In this document: positions 17,383-28,900 of the stretch, piece by piece
Layout: the number at the start of each line of letters is the position of its first letter
How positions within the stretch are numbered: the stretch's first letter is position 1
Assembly (NCBI RefSeq): GCF_040932005.1
Contig: NZ_CP162414.1
Location: 1,763,501-1,827,500 of the forward strand
Length of the DNA stretch: 64,000 nucleotides
Direction of reading: 5' to 3'
DNA from: Aestuariibius sp. HNIBRBA575
GTDB lineage: Bacteria > Pseudomonadota > Alphaproteobacteria > Rhodobacterales > Rhodobacteraceae
The notes under the pieces: generated by a model
Databases searched by the model: none
What the model was told of the DNA's origin: nothing
What the model saw: the letters and a program-made list of their open reading frames with translations, nothing else
Program-made: the position numbers and the translations under genes

Positions 17383-18636
17383 ATGACCTACCATCCCAAA
17401 TCCGATTTTATGCGTGTCATGATCGAACGCGGCTTTTTGGCCGATTGCACGGATTATCAAGGCCTGGACGAGGCATTGAGCAAAGGTGTTGTTCCCGCTT
17501 ATATCGGGTTTGATGCGACTGCGTCGTCGCTGCATGTGGGATCGTTGATCCAGATCATGATGCTGCGTTGGTTGCAAAAGACCGGACATAAACCGATTAC
17601 GTTAATGGGCGGCGGCACAACCAAGGTCGGCGATCCGTCGTTCCGTGCGGATGAACGTCCACTGCTAACCCCCGAAAAAATCGACGAAAATATTGCCGGG
17701 ATCAAACAGGTTTTTGCGGCGTATATTGATTACGACACGGATCAGCCCAATCAGGCGTTAATGTTGAACAACGCCGAATGGTTGGACAATCTAAACTATT
17801 TAGATTTCCTGCGCGACATCGGTCGGCATTTTTCGATCAACCGGATGTTATCCTTTGAAAGCGTCAAATCCCGCCTTGATCGTGAACAAAGCTTGTCCTT
17901 CCTTGAATTCAACTACATGATCTTGCAAGCCTATGATTTCCTTGAACTTAACCGTCGTTATGGCTGTGCCTTGCAAATGGGCGGATCGGATCAATGGGGC
18001 AATATCGTCAACGGGATCGACCTGACTCGCCGTGTGTTGGACAATGAAATCTACGGTCTGACTTCGCCATTGCTGACCACGTCTGACGGCAAAAAGATGG
18101 GGAAATCCCAATCCGGCGCGATCTGGCTCAACGGGGATTTGTTGTCTCCGTATGAATTCTGGCAATTCTGGCGCAACACGACGGATGCGGATGTTGGCCG
18201 GTTTTTGAAATTATACACCGAACTACCGATTGAAGAATGCGAACGCCTGGGCGCATTGGAAGGATCCGAAATCAACCAAGCCAAGGTTGTTTTGGCCAAT
18301 GAAATCACAACACTACTCCACGGAGCTGATGCAGCAGCAGCCGCAGAAGCCACCGCACGTGAAGTGTTTGAAAAGGGCGGCGTTGGCGACGATTTGCCAA
18401 CCCTGACTTTGTCCGCGGATGAGCTGGGCGACGGTATTTCTGTTGTGCAATTGATTGTAAAATCTGGACTGGCAGGATCAGGCAAAGAAGCCAAACGTTT
18501 GATCGCAGAAAACGGGGCTCGGATGAATGATGAACCACTGTCAGATGCGGGCCTGTTTTTGACACCGGACCAATTGGCGCAGCCGATCAAACTGTCTGCT
18601 GGTAAAAAACGGCATGCTTTGGTTCAGTTAGGCTAA
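17383..18636 (+). CDS. tyrS: Tyrosyl-tRNA synthetase
   Basis: Charges tRNA-Tyr. The 417 residues are in the TyrS order: class I catalytic domain with the HIGH-equivalent SSLHVGSL near residue 45, [18 protein letters not shown], the KMSKS-equivalent KKMGKSQSG (about residue 230), and a C-terminal S4 RNA-binding domain ([18 protein letters not shown]). I start at the ATG at 17383 (MTYHPKSDF) since upstream in-frame sequence overlaps anmK and is not family-like. The anmK-tyrS divergent pair shares a 63-bp promoter region. Confidence 0.96.
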   Translation: MTYHPKSDFMRVMIERGFLADCTDYQGLDEALSKGVVPAYIGFDATASSLHVGSLIQIMMLRWLQKTGHKPITLMGGGTTKVGDPSFRADERPLLTPEKIDENIAGIKQVFAAYIDYDTDQPNQALMLNNAEWLDNLNYLDFLRDIGRHFSINRMLSFESVKSRLDREQSLSFLEFNYMILQAYDFLELNRRYGCALQMGGSDQWGNIVNGIDLTRRVLDNEIYGLTSPLLTTSDGKKMGKSQSGAIWLNGDLLSPYEFWQFWRNTTDADVGRFLKLYTELPIEECERLGALEGSEINQAKVVLANEITTLLHGADAAAAAEATAREVFEKGGVGDDLPTLTLSADELGDGISVVQLIVKSGLAGSGKEAKRLIAENGARMNDEPLSDAGLFLTPDQLAQPIKLSAGKKRHALVQLG

Positions 18637-18643
18637 ACAGCGA

Positions 18644-18660
18644 CGCGGGGTCCCCCCGCG
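18644..18660. terminator. Short GC-rich hairpin between convergent tyrS and the 47-residue protein gene
   Basis: CGCGGGG (18644-18650) pairs with CCCCGCG (18654-18660) around a three-base loop, 8 bp after tyrS and just past the stop of the opposing small gene. No long T-run is present on either side, so it may act as a weak bidirectional terminator. Confidence 0.45.
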
Positions 18661-18662
18661 CC

Positions 18663-18806
18663 CTAAAACAAGACGGCCCAGACCACCCCAATGATGGCCC
18701 CGCCCGGGATGGCGACGCAAATGGCGATCAATGCAGCCCCAAACGGTGTTAGTCGGGGCGTTGGCGCAGATTGACCATATACGGTCTGTGCTGGATCAGT
18801 TTTCAT
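18663..18806 (-). CDS. 47-residue single-pass membrane protein, unknown
   Basis: A short gene below usual length cut-offs. It encodes 47 residues: a polar Pro/Thr-rich N-terminus (MKTDPAQTVYGQSAPTPRL) and one hydrophobic segment to the C-terminus (ALIAICVAIPGG, then AIIGVVWAVLF). GAGG lies about eight bases before the ATG. It fills the gap between tyrS and the acyltransferase gene and ends just before a hairpin, so the spacing fits a real gene. I do not recognise a family. Its start is divergent from the acyltransferase across 45 bp that contain an inverted repeat. A chance reading frame cannot be excluded. Confidence 0.55.
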   Translation of the reverse strand: MKTDPAQTVYGQSAPTPRLTPFGAALIAICVAIPGGAIIGVVWAVLF

Positions 18807-18813
18807 CGCCTCA

Positions 18814-18844
18814 TTAACCCCACATTAGGTTTATGGGGTCTTAA
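18814..18844. promoter_or_regulatory. Interrupted inverted repeat between two divergent genes
   Basis: TTAACCCCA (18814-18822) and TGGGGTCTTAA (18834-18844) are inverted copies with one extra base, separated by 11 bp, in the 45-bp space between divergent start codons. The placement suggests an operator or overlapping promoters; no regulator is encoded next to it. Confidence 0.3.
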
Positions 18845-18851
18845 CAGAGCT

Positions 18852-19739
18852 ATGGAAAACACTGCCTCTCTTGCTTTGCCGTTGCAGCAACATCCCATCT
18901 TTGGCCGCGCCTTAACCCTGATCGGCAGATCTGTGTTGCGCGTTTCATTGGGGGGAAATGCACATCAGATTGGGCGCGCACAGCTCATCGAACGGCCAAT
19001 CCTATCTAAAACGATTTCACTGGCCTCTCGTGGCCCGGTTTGGCGACAATCCGTGACCCAAAACGATAAATTTGATGCCTATCGCACCCTAACCCAATCC
19101 GGGTTGCGGTTGGTAAATGCGGAATCCCCAGACGATCGGGCAGCATTGCGCAATTGCGGGTTTCGACAGGTGATCGAAAATGCACATTTAGCCGAAATCG
19201 ATTTAAATCCCGACATCGACCTGCTGCGGGCGCAAATGAACGGCAAATGGCGCAATCAATTGGTTCGGGGTGAAAAACGCCTCACAGCGAAACACCTAAA
19301 ACTGGAACATCGCGCATTTGAACCGGTGATGGATCGATGGTTGCTGGCAGAAGAACACAAACAAAGGCGCGCGCGGAAATATCGTGCCGTTGCCCCCGAA
19401 TTCACGTTGGCATTGGCGGAAATCGATGCGGATCAACTGCGCATGTTTGTGTTAAAAAAACGAAATCAGCCATTGGCGGCGATGTTGTTTATCAAACACG
19501 GCGTCAGTGCGACCTATCACATCGGCTGGACCAGCCCAGAGGGACGCGAATTGCGCGCCCATCAGCTGCTGTTATGGCGAGCCATGCAGGACCTGAAATC
19601 ATCCGGCATTCAAATTCTGGATTTGGGTCAGGTTGATACGGAAAACGCGCCTGGCCTTGCTCGATTTAAGCTCGGATCAGGTGCAAAGCTGCGTCAATTG
19701 GGCGGAACATGGATACGATTGTCACCTTTTCCAGCCTAA
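18852..19739 (+). CDS. GNAT/FemAB-like N-acyltransferase
   Basis: A 295-residue soluble protein with the C-terminal GNAT/FemAB half well formed: an N-terminal lobe (about 1-110), MNGKWRNQLVRGEKR, then FVLKKRNQPLAAMLFIKHG, ATYHIGWTSPEGRELRAHQLLLWRAM and a final LDLGQVDTENAPGLARFKLG. This pattern is found in FemAB-related and BioF2-like acetyltransferases that modify peptides or exopolysaccharide. The substrate is not predictable. The ATG at 18852 is used; the frame opens earlier but crosses the divergent promoter. Confidence 0.75.
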   Translation: MENTASLALPLQQHPIFGRALTLIGRSVLRVSLGGNAHQIGRAQLIERPILSKTISLASRGPVWRQSVTQNDKFDAYRTLTQSGLRLVNAESPDDRAALRNCGFRQVIENAHLAEIDLNPDIDLLRAQMNGKWRNQLVRGEKRLTAKHLKLEHRAFEPVMDRWLLAEEHKQRRARKYRAVAPEFTLALAEIDADQLRMFVLKKRNQPLAAMLFIKHGVSATYHIGWTSPEGRELRAHQLLLWRAMQDLKSSGIQILDLGQVDTENAPGLARFKLGSGAKLRQLGGTWIRLSPFPA

Positions 19740-19838
19740 TTTTGCATGTTTTTCTCAATACATAAGCCCCTCATCTGATTGGTGGTCCAAACCAGATTTG
19801 CATGTTATCTCTGCCTTAGTTTATCGCCGGAGAGACTG

Positions 19839-21107
19839 ATGAATATCTTGCAAATTGCCTCGCTTTTAATTGTTTTGGCCGGTGTGTTCGGCGCAATCAA
19901 TTACCTATTTCTAAAGCTGCCATCCGCGATCGGAATTTTGGTCGTCGCATTATTTGCGTCATTTTCAGTGCTGATCACCGATGCCATTTTCCCCGCATTA
20001 ACGATCGCCGAACAGATCCGAGGTGAGGTTTTATCGGTCGATTTCTCTGATGCTCTGCTCGAAGGGATGTTGGGATTATTGTTATTTGCCGGTGCGTTAC
20101 ACGTTAAACTGTCGGATTTGCGCCGCGAATGGATGGTCGTTTTATTGATGGCAACGATGGGTGTTGGCCTGTCGACCGCGATTGTCGGATTTGGGTTTAG
20201 TTGGATTACCGGCATGCCGCTGATGATCGCGCTGGTGTTTGGATCGCTGATTTCCCCGACGGACCCGGTCGCTGTTTTAGGGGTTTTGCGTGAGGCGAAT
20301 TTGCAAAAAAGCCTGGAGACCAAGATTGCCGGCGAAAGCCTGTTTAATGACGGTGTCGGCTATGTTGTATTTTTGGTGCTGGTTGGGCTGGCCTTTCCGC
20401 ATGGGGATGCTCATCACGGCGCAACAGGAGACGAAAACGCTCTGTTGGGCGCGGCGATGCTGTTTATCCAAGAGGCCTTTGGCGGTGCGATCCTTGGATT
20501 GGTTTTGGGTTGGTTGACCTTTCGTGTCATGCGCCGCATCGACGATTATTCCCTCGAAGTTTTGATCACCTTGGGGCTGGCGTTGGGCGGCTATGTGCTG
20601 GCGGTAGAGCTGCATGTCTCTGCTCCGATTATGGCGGTCTGTGCTGGGCTGTTGATTGGCGATATCGGCACCAAATACGGCATGTCAGAAGAAACCCGTG
20701 ATTATGTTGACGCCTTTTGGAAAATGATCGACGAAATTCTAAACGCCGTCCTGTTCCTGATGATCGGGTTTGAGGTGTTTGCCGTCGCATTCAACATTGA
20801 ATTCTTATCCGCGGGTGTGATGGCGATTGGGCTTGCATTGACGGCACGTCTGGCCGCTGTGGCGGTCCCCGTTTTGATGCTAAAACCGTTTCGTGAATTC
20901 AGCCGCGGTGTGATCCCGATCATGACTTGGGGCGGCCTAAAGGGCGGGATTTCTGTCGCGTTGGCCCTGTCATTGCCAGACGGTGAATGGAAACCTTTGA
21001 TCCTGACCGCCACCTACGTAGTTGTGATATTCTCGATCATCGTTCAGGGGCTAACTGTAGCGCAATTAGCAGGCCGTGTCGGCCGCGAACCAGAGCTGCG
21101 CACATGA
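19839..21107 (+). CDS. Cation:proton antiporter, CPA1 (NhaP) family
   Basis: A 422-residue integral membrane Na+(K+)/H+ exchanger with about 12 hydrophobic segments. The CPA1 marks are FGSLISPTDPVAVLGVLRE and the ion-site GESLFNDGVGYVVF near residue 160-170, plus LMIGFEVFAVAF and WGGLKGGISVALALSLP. It contributes to pH and sodium homeostasis, fitting a marine bacterium. I start at the ATG at 19839 (MNILQIASLL), preceded by CCGGAGAG. There is no long cytosolic C-terminal domain. Its TGA overlaps the start of the PhzF-like gene. Confidence 0.92.
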   Translation: MNILQIASLLIVLAGVFGAINYLFLKLPSAIGILVVALFASFSVLITDAIFPALTIAEQIRGEVLSVDFSDALLEGMLGLLLFAGALHVKLSDLRREWMVVLLMATMGVGLSTAIVGFGFSWITGMPLMIALVFGSLISPTDPVAVLGVLREANLQKSLETKIAGESLFNDGVGYVVFLVLVGLAFPHGDAHHGATGDENALLGAAMLFIQEAFGGAILGLVLGWLTFRVMRRIDDYSLEVLITLGLALGGYVLAVELHVSAPIMAVCAGLLIGDIGTKYGMSEETRDYVDAFWKMIDEILNAVLFLMIGFEVFAVAFNIEFLSAGVMAIGLALTARLAAVAVPVLMLKPFREFSRGVIPIMTWGGLKGGISVALALSLPDGEWKPLILTATYVVVIFSIIVQGLTVAQLAGRVGREPELRT

Positions 21108-21949
21108 CACAATATCGCGTTTATGACGTTTTCACGGATCAGCCTTTTGGCGGAAACCAACTGGCGGTCATTCCCGATGCAACGGGATTGCCCGAACCGC
21201 AATTGCAACACATCGCGCGTGAATTCAATTTCTCTGAAACGACATTTGTGTATCCCCCAACAGACAACGCGCACACCGCCAAGGTTCGGATTTTTACCCC
21301 AACAATGGAGGTGCCTTTTGCCGGGCATCCAACCATAGGAACTGCGGTTGCCCTGGCCGATTTAGGATACGGGGGCGCGCAGATCCTGGAACTCGGCGTG
21401 GGACCAATCCGCGCACAGGTCGATGGCAATTCCGCATCCTTTGTCACGGATGTCCCACTGAGCATTTTGGCCAATCCGGATGTTGATCTGGTGGCGCGGG
21501 CATTGGGGATCGCGTCAGACAAAATCGTCGTCACCACCCACGCCCCAGTGCAGGCTGGTTTGGGGTTGGATTTTGTTTTCGTAGAACTGCAAAACAGCCA
21601 AGCATTGGCCGCCATACGCACCAGTACGGAAACGTTTACTGAAGGAAAACGCAAATTTCCGGCTGGATTGGATTTTGCGATCTTTGCGTATTGCCGCGAA
21701 AATACCGCCATACGCGCGCGTATGTTCGCCCCTTTGGACAATATCCCAGAGGATCCAGCGACCGGCAGCGCCAGTGCCGCACTGGCTGCATTGCTGCGAC
21801 AAAAACTGCTCCTTACTCAGACTTTGGACATCCAGCAAGGCATCGAAATGGGCCGCCCGTCTATCATCAAAGCCACCGCCGACCTGTCGGGCAATGTTAC
21901 AATTGCAGGCCAAGCCGTCTTGACAATGCAGGGTACATTGATGCTCTAG
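21104..21949 (+). CDS. PhzF family isomerase/epimerase-like protein
   Basis: A 281-residue member of the PhzF/diaminopimelate-epimerase fold family. Present are the catalytic Glu in FNFSETTFV, the strand VRIFTPTMEVPFAGHPTIGTA and the C-terminal-half loop DPATGSASAALAA. No phenazine genes are nearby, so it is one of the many housekeeping PhzF homologues of unknown substrate. The ATG overlaps the antiporter stop (ATGA), implying cotranscription. Confidence 0.88.
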   Translation: MTQYRVYDVFTDQPFGGNQLAVIPDATGLPEPQLQHIAREFNFSETTFVYPPTDNAHTAKVRIFTPTMEVPFAGHPTIGTAVALADLGYGGAQILELGVGPIRAQVDGNSASFVTDVPLSILANPDVDLVARALGIASDKIVVTTHAPVQAGLGLDFVFVELQNSQALAAIRTSTETFTEGKRKFPAGLDFAIFAYCRENTAIRARMFAPLDNIPEDPATGSASAALAALLRQKLLLTQTLDIQQGIEMGRPSIIKATADLSGNVTIAGQAVLTMQGTLML

Positions 21950-22001
21950 CCCCCGGAACCGGGACCGGTTAAGATGTTGTTCCATCGGGCGGAGTGAATT
22001 T

Positions 22002-22427
22002 ATGGGAAAAACCATCCTTGAACGTTGCCAAGCAAAAGGGCTTAGGATGACGGGGCAGCGGCGCGTGATTGCCGCCGTGTTGCAAGAGGCCCATGATCAC
22101 CCCGATGTTGAGGAACTTTATGCGCGCACAGCCAAGGTGGACCCGAACATTTCGCTCGCGACGATGTATCGTACTGTGAAATTGTTTGAGGAATCTGGCA
22201 TTCTGGAAAAGCTGGATTTTGGCGATGGCCGCGCCCGGTATGAAACTGCGGATCGCGCCCATCACGATCATCTCATTGATATGGAAACCGGCAAGGTCAT
22301 TGAATTTGTCGATCCCGAAATCGAGGCGCTTCAGGAAAAGATTGCCGCCAAACTTGGCTACCGATTAAAGGGGCATCGGTTGGAACTTTATGGTGTGCGT
22401 ATTCCATCTGCGCAGGACGACACCTAG
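22002..22427 (+). CDS. Fur superfamily metalloregulator, Mur (manganese) type
   Basis: A 141-residue Fur-fold repressor. The winged helix spans about 1-85 (GLRMTGQRRVIAAVL, DVEELYARTAKVDPNISLATMYRTVKLFEE), followed by the metal site HHDHLIDMETGKVIEFVDPEIEALQ. The C-terminal CxxC zinc pairs of classical Fur are absent, and the LIDxxTGKVIEFxxPEIE block is what alphaproteobacterial Mur proteins show, so manganese-responsive control of Mn/Fe uptake is the likely role. GGAG precedes the ATG. A short AACCGG-GA-CCGGTT palindrome lies 30 bp upstream. It is not linked here to a transporter. Confidence 0.88.
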   Translation: MGKTILERCQAKGLRMTGQRRVIAAVLQEAHDHPDVEELYARTAKVDPNISLATMYRTVKLFEESGILEKLDFGDGRARYETADRAHHDHLIDMETGKVIEFVDPEIEALQEKIAAKLGYRLKGHRLELYGVRIPSAQDDT

Positions 22428-22519
22428 CCCAAAACCGGTACAATCCACAGGTACATTCGGCCGCTTTCCAAGCCCCCTGCAACCGGCTATGCCGTTTGAA
22501 GAGTTTTGAAAGGCGTTTC

Positions 22520-23389
22520 ATGAACAATTTCCGCGGCAGCCTGTTGATGGTTGGATCGATGGCTGGGTTTGCCATCGAAGACATGTTCATTAAATTGCTG
22601 GCAGATCAAATGCCGGTTGGGCAAATTCTGATCCTGCTTGGGCTTGGTGGCGGTGCCATTTTCTGGGGCCTATTGGCACGCCAAGGCAAAGCCTTTTGGA
22701 CCCGCGATTTGCTGCATCCAACGCTGATGCTTCGAAATGGGTTAGAAATGATCGGCACAATGGGGTTTGTGACGGCGCTGGCAACGATCCCATTGACCTC
22801 TGCCACCGCAATTTTGCAAGCCACGCCGTTGGTTGTGGTTTTGGCCGCAGCCCTGTTCCTAAAGGAAAAGGTCGGGCACAGACGCTGGAGCGCGGTGTTC
22901 ATCGGGCTGTTTGGCATGTTGTTGATCGTGCAGCCGGGCCAAGATACCTTTGATCCGCAATATTTATATGCCGTCATCGGCGTTTTGGGATTGGCCGGGC
23001 GCGACGTGATCACACGGCGGGTGCCGACACATTTCCCGTCTCTGCAACTGGCGGGATCGGCGTTTTTTATGGTGGTGCCCGCCGGCGTTGTTTTGTTAAT
23101 ATTGTCGGATCAATCCATGCGCATGCCAGATCCAATGGGTGTTTTTCTGGTCGCCTGTGCCATTGTCACCGGCTTGATCGCCTATTTAACCATCGTGGTG
23201 GCGACCCGTATCGCAGAAGCCAGCGCCATCGCGCCTTTTCGTTATGCGCGTTTGGTGTTTGGGTTGTTGATCGGAGTCCTGATTTTTAGTGAGGAACCAG
23301 ACATCTGGACCTATATCGGCGGCGCAATTATCGTTTCGTCAGGTTTGTACACGTTTGCGCGCGAATCTCGGCTTAAGCTTCGTCGCTAA
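22520..23389 (+). CDS. DMT superfamily (EamA) transporter
   Basis: A 289-residue inner-membrane protein with ten predicted helices in two EamA repeats: the first from LLMVGSMAGFAIEDMFIK to ILQATPLVVVLAAALFLKEKVG, the second from YLYAVIGVLGLAGRDVITRR to RYARLVFGLLIGVLIFSEEP. The ATG at 22520 follows AAAGGCG; the earlier in-frame ATG at 22496 lacks a site. Such proteins export amino acids, nucleotides or drugs; the substrate is unknown. It is monocistronic as far as can be seen. Confidence 0.88.
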   Translation: MNNFRGSLLMVGSMAGFAIEDMFIKLLADQMPVGQILILLGLGGGAIFWGLLARQGKAFWTRDLLHPTLMLRNGLEMIGTMGFVTALATIPLTSATAILQATPLVVVLAAALFLKEKVGHRRWSAVFIGLFGMLLIVQPGQDTFDPQYLYAVIGVLGLAGRDVITRRVPTHFPSLQLAGSAFFMVVPAGVVLLILSDQSMRMPDPMGVFLVACAIVTGLIAYLTIVVATRIAEASAIAPFRYARLVFGLLIGVLIFSEEPDIWTYIGGAIIVSSGLYTFARESRLKLRR

Positions 23390-23446
23390 CATCCGTTCGG
23401 CCCCTTTTCAGGCTCAAACCGCTTGGATATAGCCTGACATAGATAA

Positions 23447-24801
<1,355 letters not shown>

Positions 24802-24802
<1 letters not shown>

Positions 24803-25395
24803 TGCTCAAAGACGGATTATATGACGTGCCAATGGGCATGTTGGCGTCGGTCGTCACGCATTTGGAAATGTGTGACAAACCGGCGGACCACTATGTGTCA
24901 GGTCGCACAGACCTGAAATTGGTACGTCATACATCCCCGTCATTGGATTGGTATCGCGCGTTGTTCAAAGAAATCGGCGCGCATTGGTTGTGGTCGTCTC
25001 GGCTAGAAATCGACTCTGTGGATCTGGAACAGATCATCACCAATCCTTTGGTTGAGATTTACACGATCCAGCTGAACGATGTGGACCTCGCCCTGCTTGA
25101 ATTGGATTTTCGGGTCGATGGCGAATGTGAGTTGGGATTTTTCGGGCTCACCGGCAAACTGATTGGGACTGGTGCGGGACGTTGGCTGATGGCCAAAGCG
25201 ATTGAGATCGCATTTTCCAAAGAAATCAATCGCTTCCATCTGCATACTTGCACGTTGGACAGCCCTCAGGCGTTAGAATTTTATCGCAAAGCTGGGTTTA
25301 TCGCCACGCGTCGCGAAATTGAAATTGGCCCTGATCCGCGTGTTTCCGGGCATCTTCCCACAGACACGGCTCCGCATGTCCCGTTGATCAAATGA
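24802..25395 (+). CDS. GNAT family N-acetyltransferase
   Basis: A 197-residue acetyl-CoA-dependent acetyltransferase. Motif A is visible as LGFFGLTGKLIGTGAGRWLMAKAIEIAF (Q/RxxGxG/A form GTGAGRW), followed by FHLHTCTLDSPQALEFYRKAGF typical of motif B. The N-terminal 90 residues are less conserved. It overlaps the eno stop by one base and ends within the start of the cupin gene, so the three are likely cotranscribed. The substrate is unknown. Confidence 0.85.
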
Positions 25396-25811
25396 CTGCG
25401 GATGACCTGATAGCGGCCCTATCACTGGAACCCCACCCCGAAGGTGGGTTTTATCGCCAAACTTGGGCGGGTGAGGAGGTTGAAGGTCGCCCCATAGGCA
25501 CCTGTATTTATTTCCTTTTACGTGGATCAGAACGCAGTCATTGGCACATGGTCGATGCGGCTGAAATGTGGCTCTACCATGCCGGAGCGCCCCTGATTTT
25601 ATCGACATCAAAAACAGAATCTGGCCCCGCACAACACGACCTACTTGGGCCGGATATTGCGGCTGGGCAATTGCCACAACGCCTGGTTCCACCACATTAT
25701 TGGCAAGCGGCGCGCAGCACAGGGGATTACACCCTGGTCAGTTGCACCGTGACACCTGGCTTTCAGTTTGAGCACTTTAAGCTTGCGCCAGAAGGCTTTG
25801 ATATCCCTTAA
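25392..25811 (+). CDS. Cupin superfamily protein, DUF985 family
   Basis: A 139-residue double-stranded beta-helix protein of the DUF985 (cupin_5) family: LEPHPEGGFYRQTW at the start, TCIYFLLRGSERSHWHMVDAAEMWLYHAG in the middle and LVSCTVTPGFQFEHFKLA at the end. The Ser-His-Trp-His pair could hold a metal. Family members are uncharacterised or related to sugar epimerase folds. The ATG overlaps the acetyltransferase stop (ATGA). A strong hairpin 27 bp downstream ends the run. Confidence 0.85.
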   Translation: MTADDLIAALSLEPHPEGGFYRQTWAGEEVEGRPIGTCIYFLLRGSERSHWHMVDAAEMWLYHAGAPLILSTSKTESGPAQHDLLGPDIAAGQLPQRLVPPHYWQAARSTGDYTLVSCTVTPGFQFEHFKLAPEGFDIP

Positions 25812-25836
25812 CTTACTGTGCAAATTTCGGAATAAA

Positions 25837-25862
25837 AAAATGGGGGCCGTAGCCCCCATTTG
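25837..25862. terminator. Rho-independent terminator after the cupin gene
   Basis: AAATGGGGGC pairs with GCCCCCATTT around a short CGTA loop. A-run before and T-bases after the stem allow it to work in both directions; on the minus strand the stem is followed by seven T residues. Confidence 0.75.
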
Positions 25863-25926
25863 AGTCTCGCCGTTCAGGCTCATTTATTGATTACCGCTCG
25901 GTTTTTGCCTGCGGCCTGAACGTCGT

Positions 25927-25948
25927 CGGGGCGAGCGCACTCGCCCCG
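25927..25948 (-). terminator. Hairpin downstream of nrdJ
   Basis: CGGGGCGAG (25927-25935) and CTCGCCCCG (25940-25948) are perfect 9-bp arms with a four-base CGCA loop, 8 bp beyond the nrdJ stop. No T-run follows directly on the minus strand; the second hairpin at 25837-25862 has one. Confidence 0.55.
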
Positions 25949-25955
25949 TGTTCCG

Positions 25956-28900
25956 TTAGCTACACCCAGAGGTGCCGCCACAGGTATTACATTTCATGCA
26001 GGTGCCGTTGCGCACCAAAGTGTAATTGCCACATTCGCCACATGGATCCCCCTCATAGCCCTGCATTTTGGCCTTGTCGCGGGCCGAAATCGACGCCGTG
26101 CCAGTCGCCACAATTGAGGAAGTGCTGACAGATGTTGTGGTTGATGTGGTCACTTCTGGCACCAGTGTTTCCAATGTCGCCACCGGATCCTGCGTACCGT
26201 TCAGTGCAACCGCCCCGTTTTGACCGCCCTGCAGCACCACCAATTCCTGTGGCATGCGTTTGCGCAAATAACCGGTCGATGAAATTTGCTTCAACACTTC
26301 GAGGGGGCTCGCGCCGCGGCTGTCTGGCACTTCTGAGAAGTTCTGAACGCCTTCTTCTTCACCACGGCCCAGATCGTCAAACGACACGCCTTCTGGTTTG
26401 ACATGCGCCAGATCGGTACGATCCAAGTAAGACACGGCCAATTCCCGGAAAATATAGTCCAAAATCGAGGTCGCGTTTTTGATCGAATCGTTGCCCTGAA
26501 CCATGCCGGCCGGTTCAAATTTGGTGAATGTGAACGCATCAACGAACTCTTCGAGCGGAACGCCATATTGCAGGCCAACCGACACGGCGATCGCAAAGTT
26601 GTTCATCATGGCGCGGAAACCGGCGCCTTCTTTGTGCATATCAATAAAGATTTCGCCCAAAGACCCGTCGTCATATTCGCCGGTACGCAGATACACTTTG
26701 TGCCCGCCAACATTTGCCTTTTGGGTGTAACCCCGACGCCGTTGCGGCATCTTTTCACGCTCGGTTGACCGGATTTCTTTGACGATGATCTTTTCGACGA
26801 TCTTTTCCGCCAGAACATGCGCTTTTTCCTGCGGTGTTCCGGTTTCCAGCACTTCTGCGGCTTCGTCATCATCCTCAACCAAGGCCGAGGCCAAAGGCTG
26901 AGACAATTTCGATCCATCCCGATAAAGCGCGTTGGCTTTGACACCCAAGGACCAGCTCAGCTCATAGGCTTTCTGGCAATCCTCGATTGTGGCCTCGTTT
27001 GGCATGTTGATGGTTTTTGAAATCGCACCAGAGATGAACGATTGTGCGGCGGCCATCATGGTGATGTGGCTGTCCACAGACAGGGACCGCTTACCTTTTT
27101 TGCCGCAAACATTCGCACAATCAAAGACGTGGTAATGTTTCGGATCCAGATGCGGCGCGCCTTCTAGGGTCATGGTGCCACAAACGTGGTCGTTGGCCGC
27201 ATCGATGTCCTGCTTGCTGAACCCCAGATGACGCAGCAGGTCAAATGTTGGATCCATCAGCTTTTCTGTCGGGATTCCAAGGGTTTTGGTGCAGAACTCT
27301 TCGCCCAAGGTCCACTGGTTGAACACAAACCGGATGTCAAAGGCGCTTGGCAGGGCTTCTTCGATCTTGTCGATTTCCGCTTGGCCAAATCCGTGCCCGA
27401 CCAAAGACGTGTGGTTGATCCCAGCCGCGTTGCCCAATGTGCCGTGGCCCACGGCAGACGATACGATTTCTTCGATTTGGGCGGACCCGTAGCCTAGTTT
27501 TTCCAGTGCTGCAGGCACAGATTGGTTGATGATTTTGAAATAACCACCCCCGGCAAGCTTCTTGAACTTTACCAGCGCAAAGTCAGGCTCGATCCCGGTT
27601 GTGTCGCAATCCATGACCAGACCGATGGTGCCGGTCGGGGCAATCACAGTGGTCTGAGAGTTGCGATATCCGTGCTTTTCGCCCAGATCCAGCGCTTCGT
27701 CCCAGCAGGACATGGCGATATCGATCAAACGGCTGTCGGGGCAATTGGCGTGATCCAGCGGCACGGGTTTGATGTCCAGACCATCATAGCCATCGGTTGC
27801 GCCATAGGCAGCATTGCGGTGGTTTTTGATGACGCGCAACATGTGGTCGCGGTTTGCTTCAAACCGATCGAACGCGCCAATTTCACCCGCAATTTCAGCC
27901 GAGGTCGCATAAGCCACGCCACACATGATCGCCGTCAGGGCGCCCCCCAATGCGCGACCTTCGACGCTGTCATATCCCAGCCCCATATTCATCAACAGAC
28001 CGCCGATATTGGCGTAACCCAGCCCCAATGTGCGGTACTGATAGGACCGTTTCGCAATGGCGGGTGATGGGAATTGCGCCATCATCACCGAGATTTCCAA
28101 TGTCACGGTCCACAGACGTGTGGCGTGCATGTAATCTTCGACGTTGAAATCGCCGTTTTCAAAGAATGTCAGCAAGTTCATCGAGGCAAGGTTACAAGCC
28201 GTGTCATCAAGGAACATGTATTCAGAACAAGGGTTTGAACCACGAATTTCACCATCAACCGGGCATGTATGCCATGCATTGACGGTGGAATGGAACTGAA
28301 TGCCCGGATCAGCACAGGCCCAAGCGGCATGGCCAACTTTTTCCCACAAATCGCGGGCTTTGATGATTTTGCTGACTTCGCCATTGGTGCGGTTGATCAG
28401 CTTCCAATTCGCATCTGTTTCGACGGCTTTCAGGAATTCATCTGTGACGCGGATAGAGTTGTTTGAGTTTTGCCCAGACACGGATGAATAAGCATCGCTA
28501 TCCCAGTCGGTGTCATATGTCGGGAATTCGATGCTGGTATAGCCCTGACGCGCATAATCCAGAACCCGTTTGATATAAGTCTCTGGGATTGCGACCTTTT
28601 TGGCGGCGCGCAACGCCTGTTTCAGTGTGTCGTTTTTGGCGGGATCATAGGCATCTTCTTCTTTGCCGTCCCAGGCTTTCAGCGCTTCAAAAACAAGGTT
28701 CAGTTTTTCTTCGTGCATCTTGGAACCGGCCACAATCGAGGCAACCTTTTGCTCTTCGACGACCTTCCAGTTGATAAATTCTTCGATATCTGGGTGATCC
28801 GCATCGACGATCACCATTTTCGCGGCGCGACGGGTGGTGCCGCCCGATTTGATCGAACCGGCAGCCCGGTCACCGATTTTCAAAAACCCCATCAGGCCAG

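Noticed and set aside
21957..21970. AACCGG-GA-CCGGTT palindrome upstream of mur as a Mur operator
   Set aside because: It is GC-rich with a two-base centre and does not resemble Fur/Mur operators, which are AT-rich.
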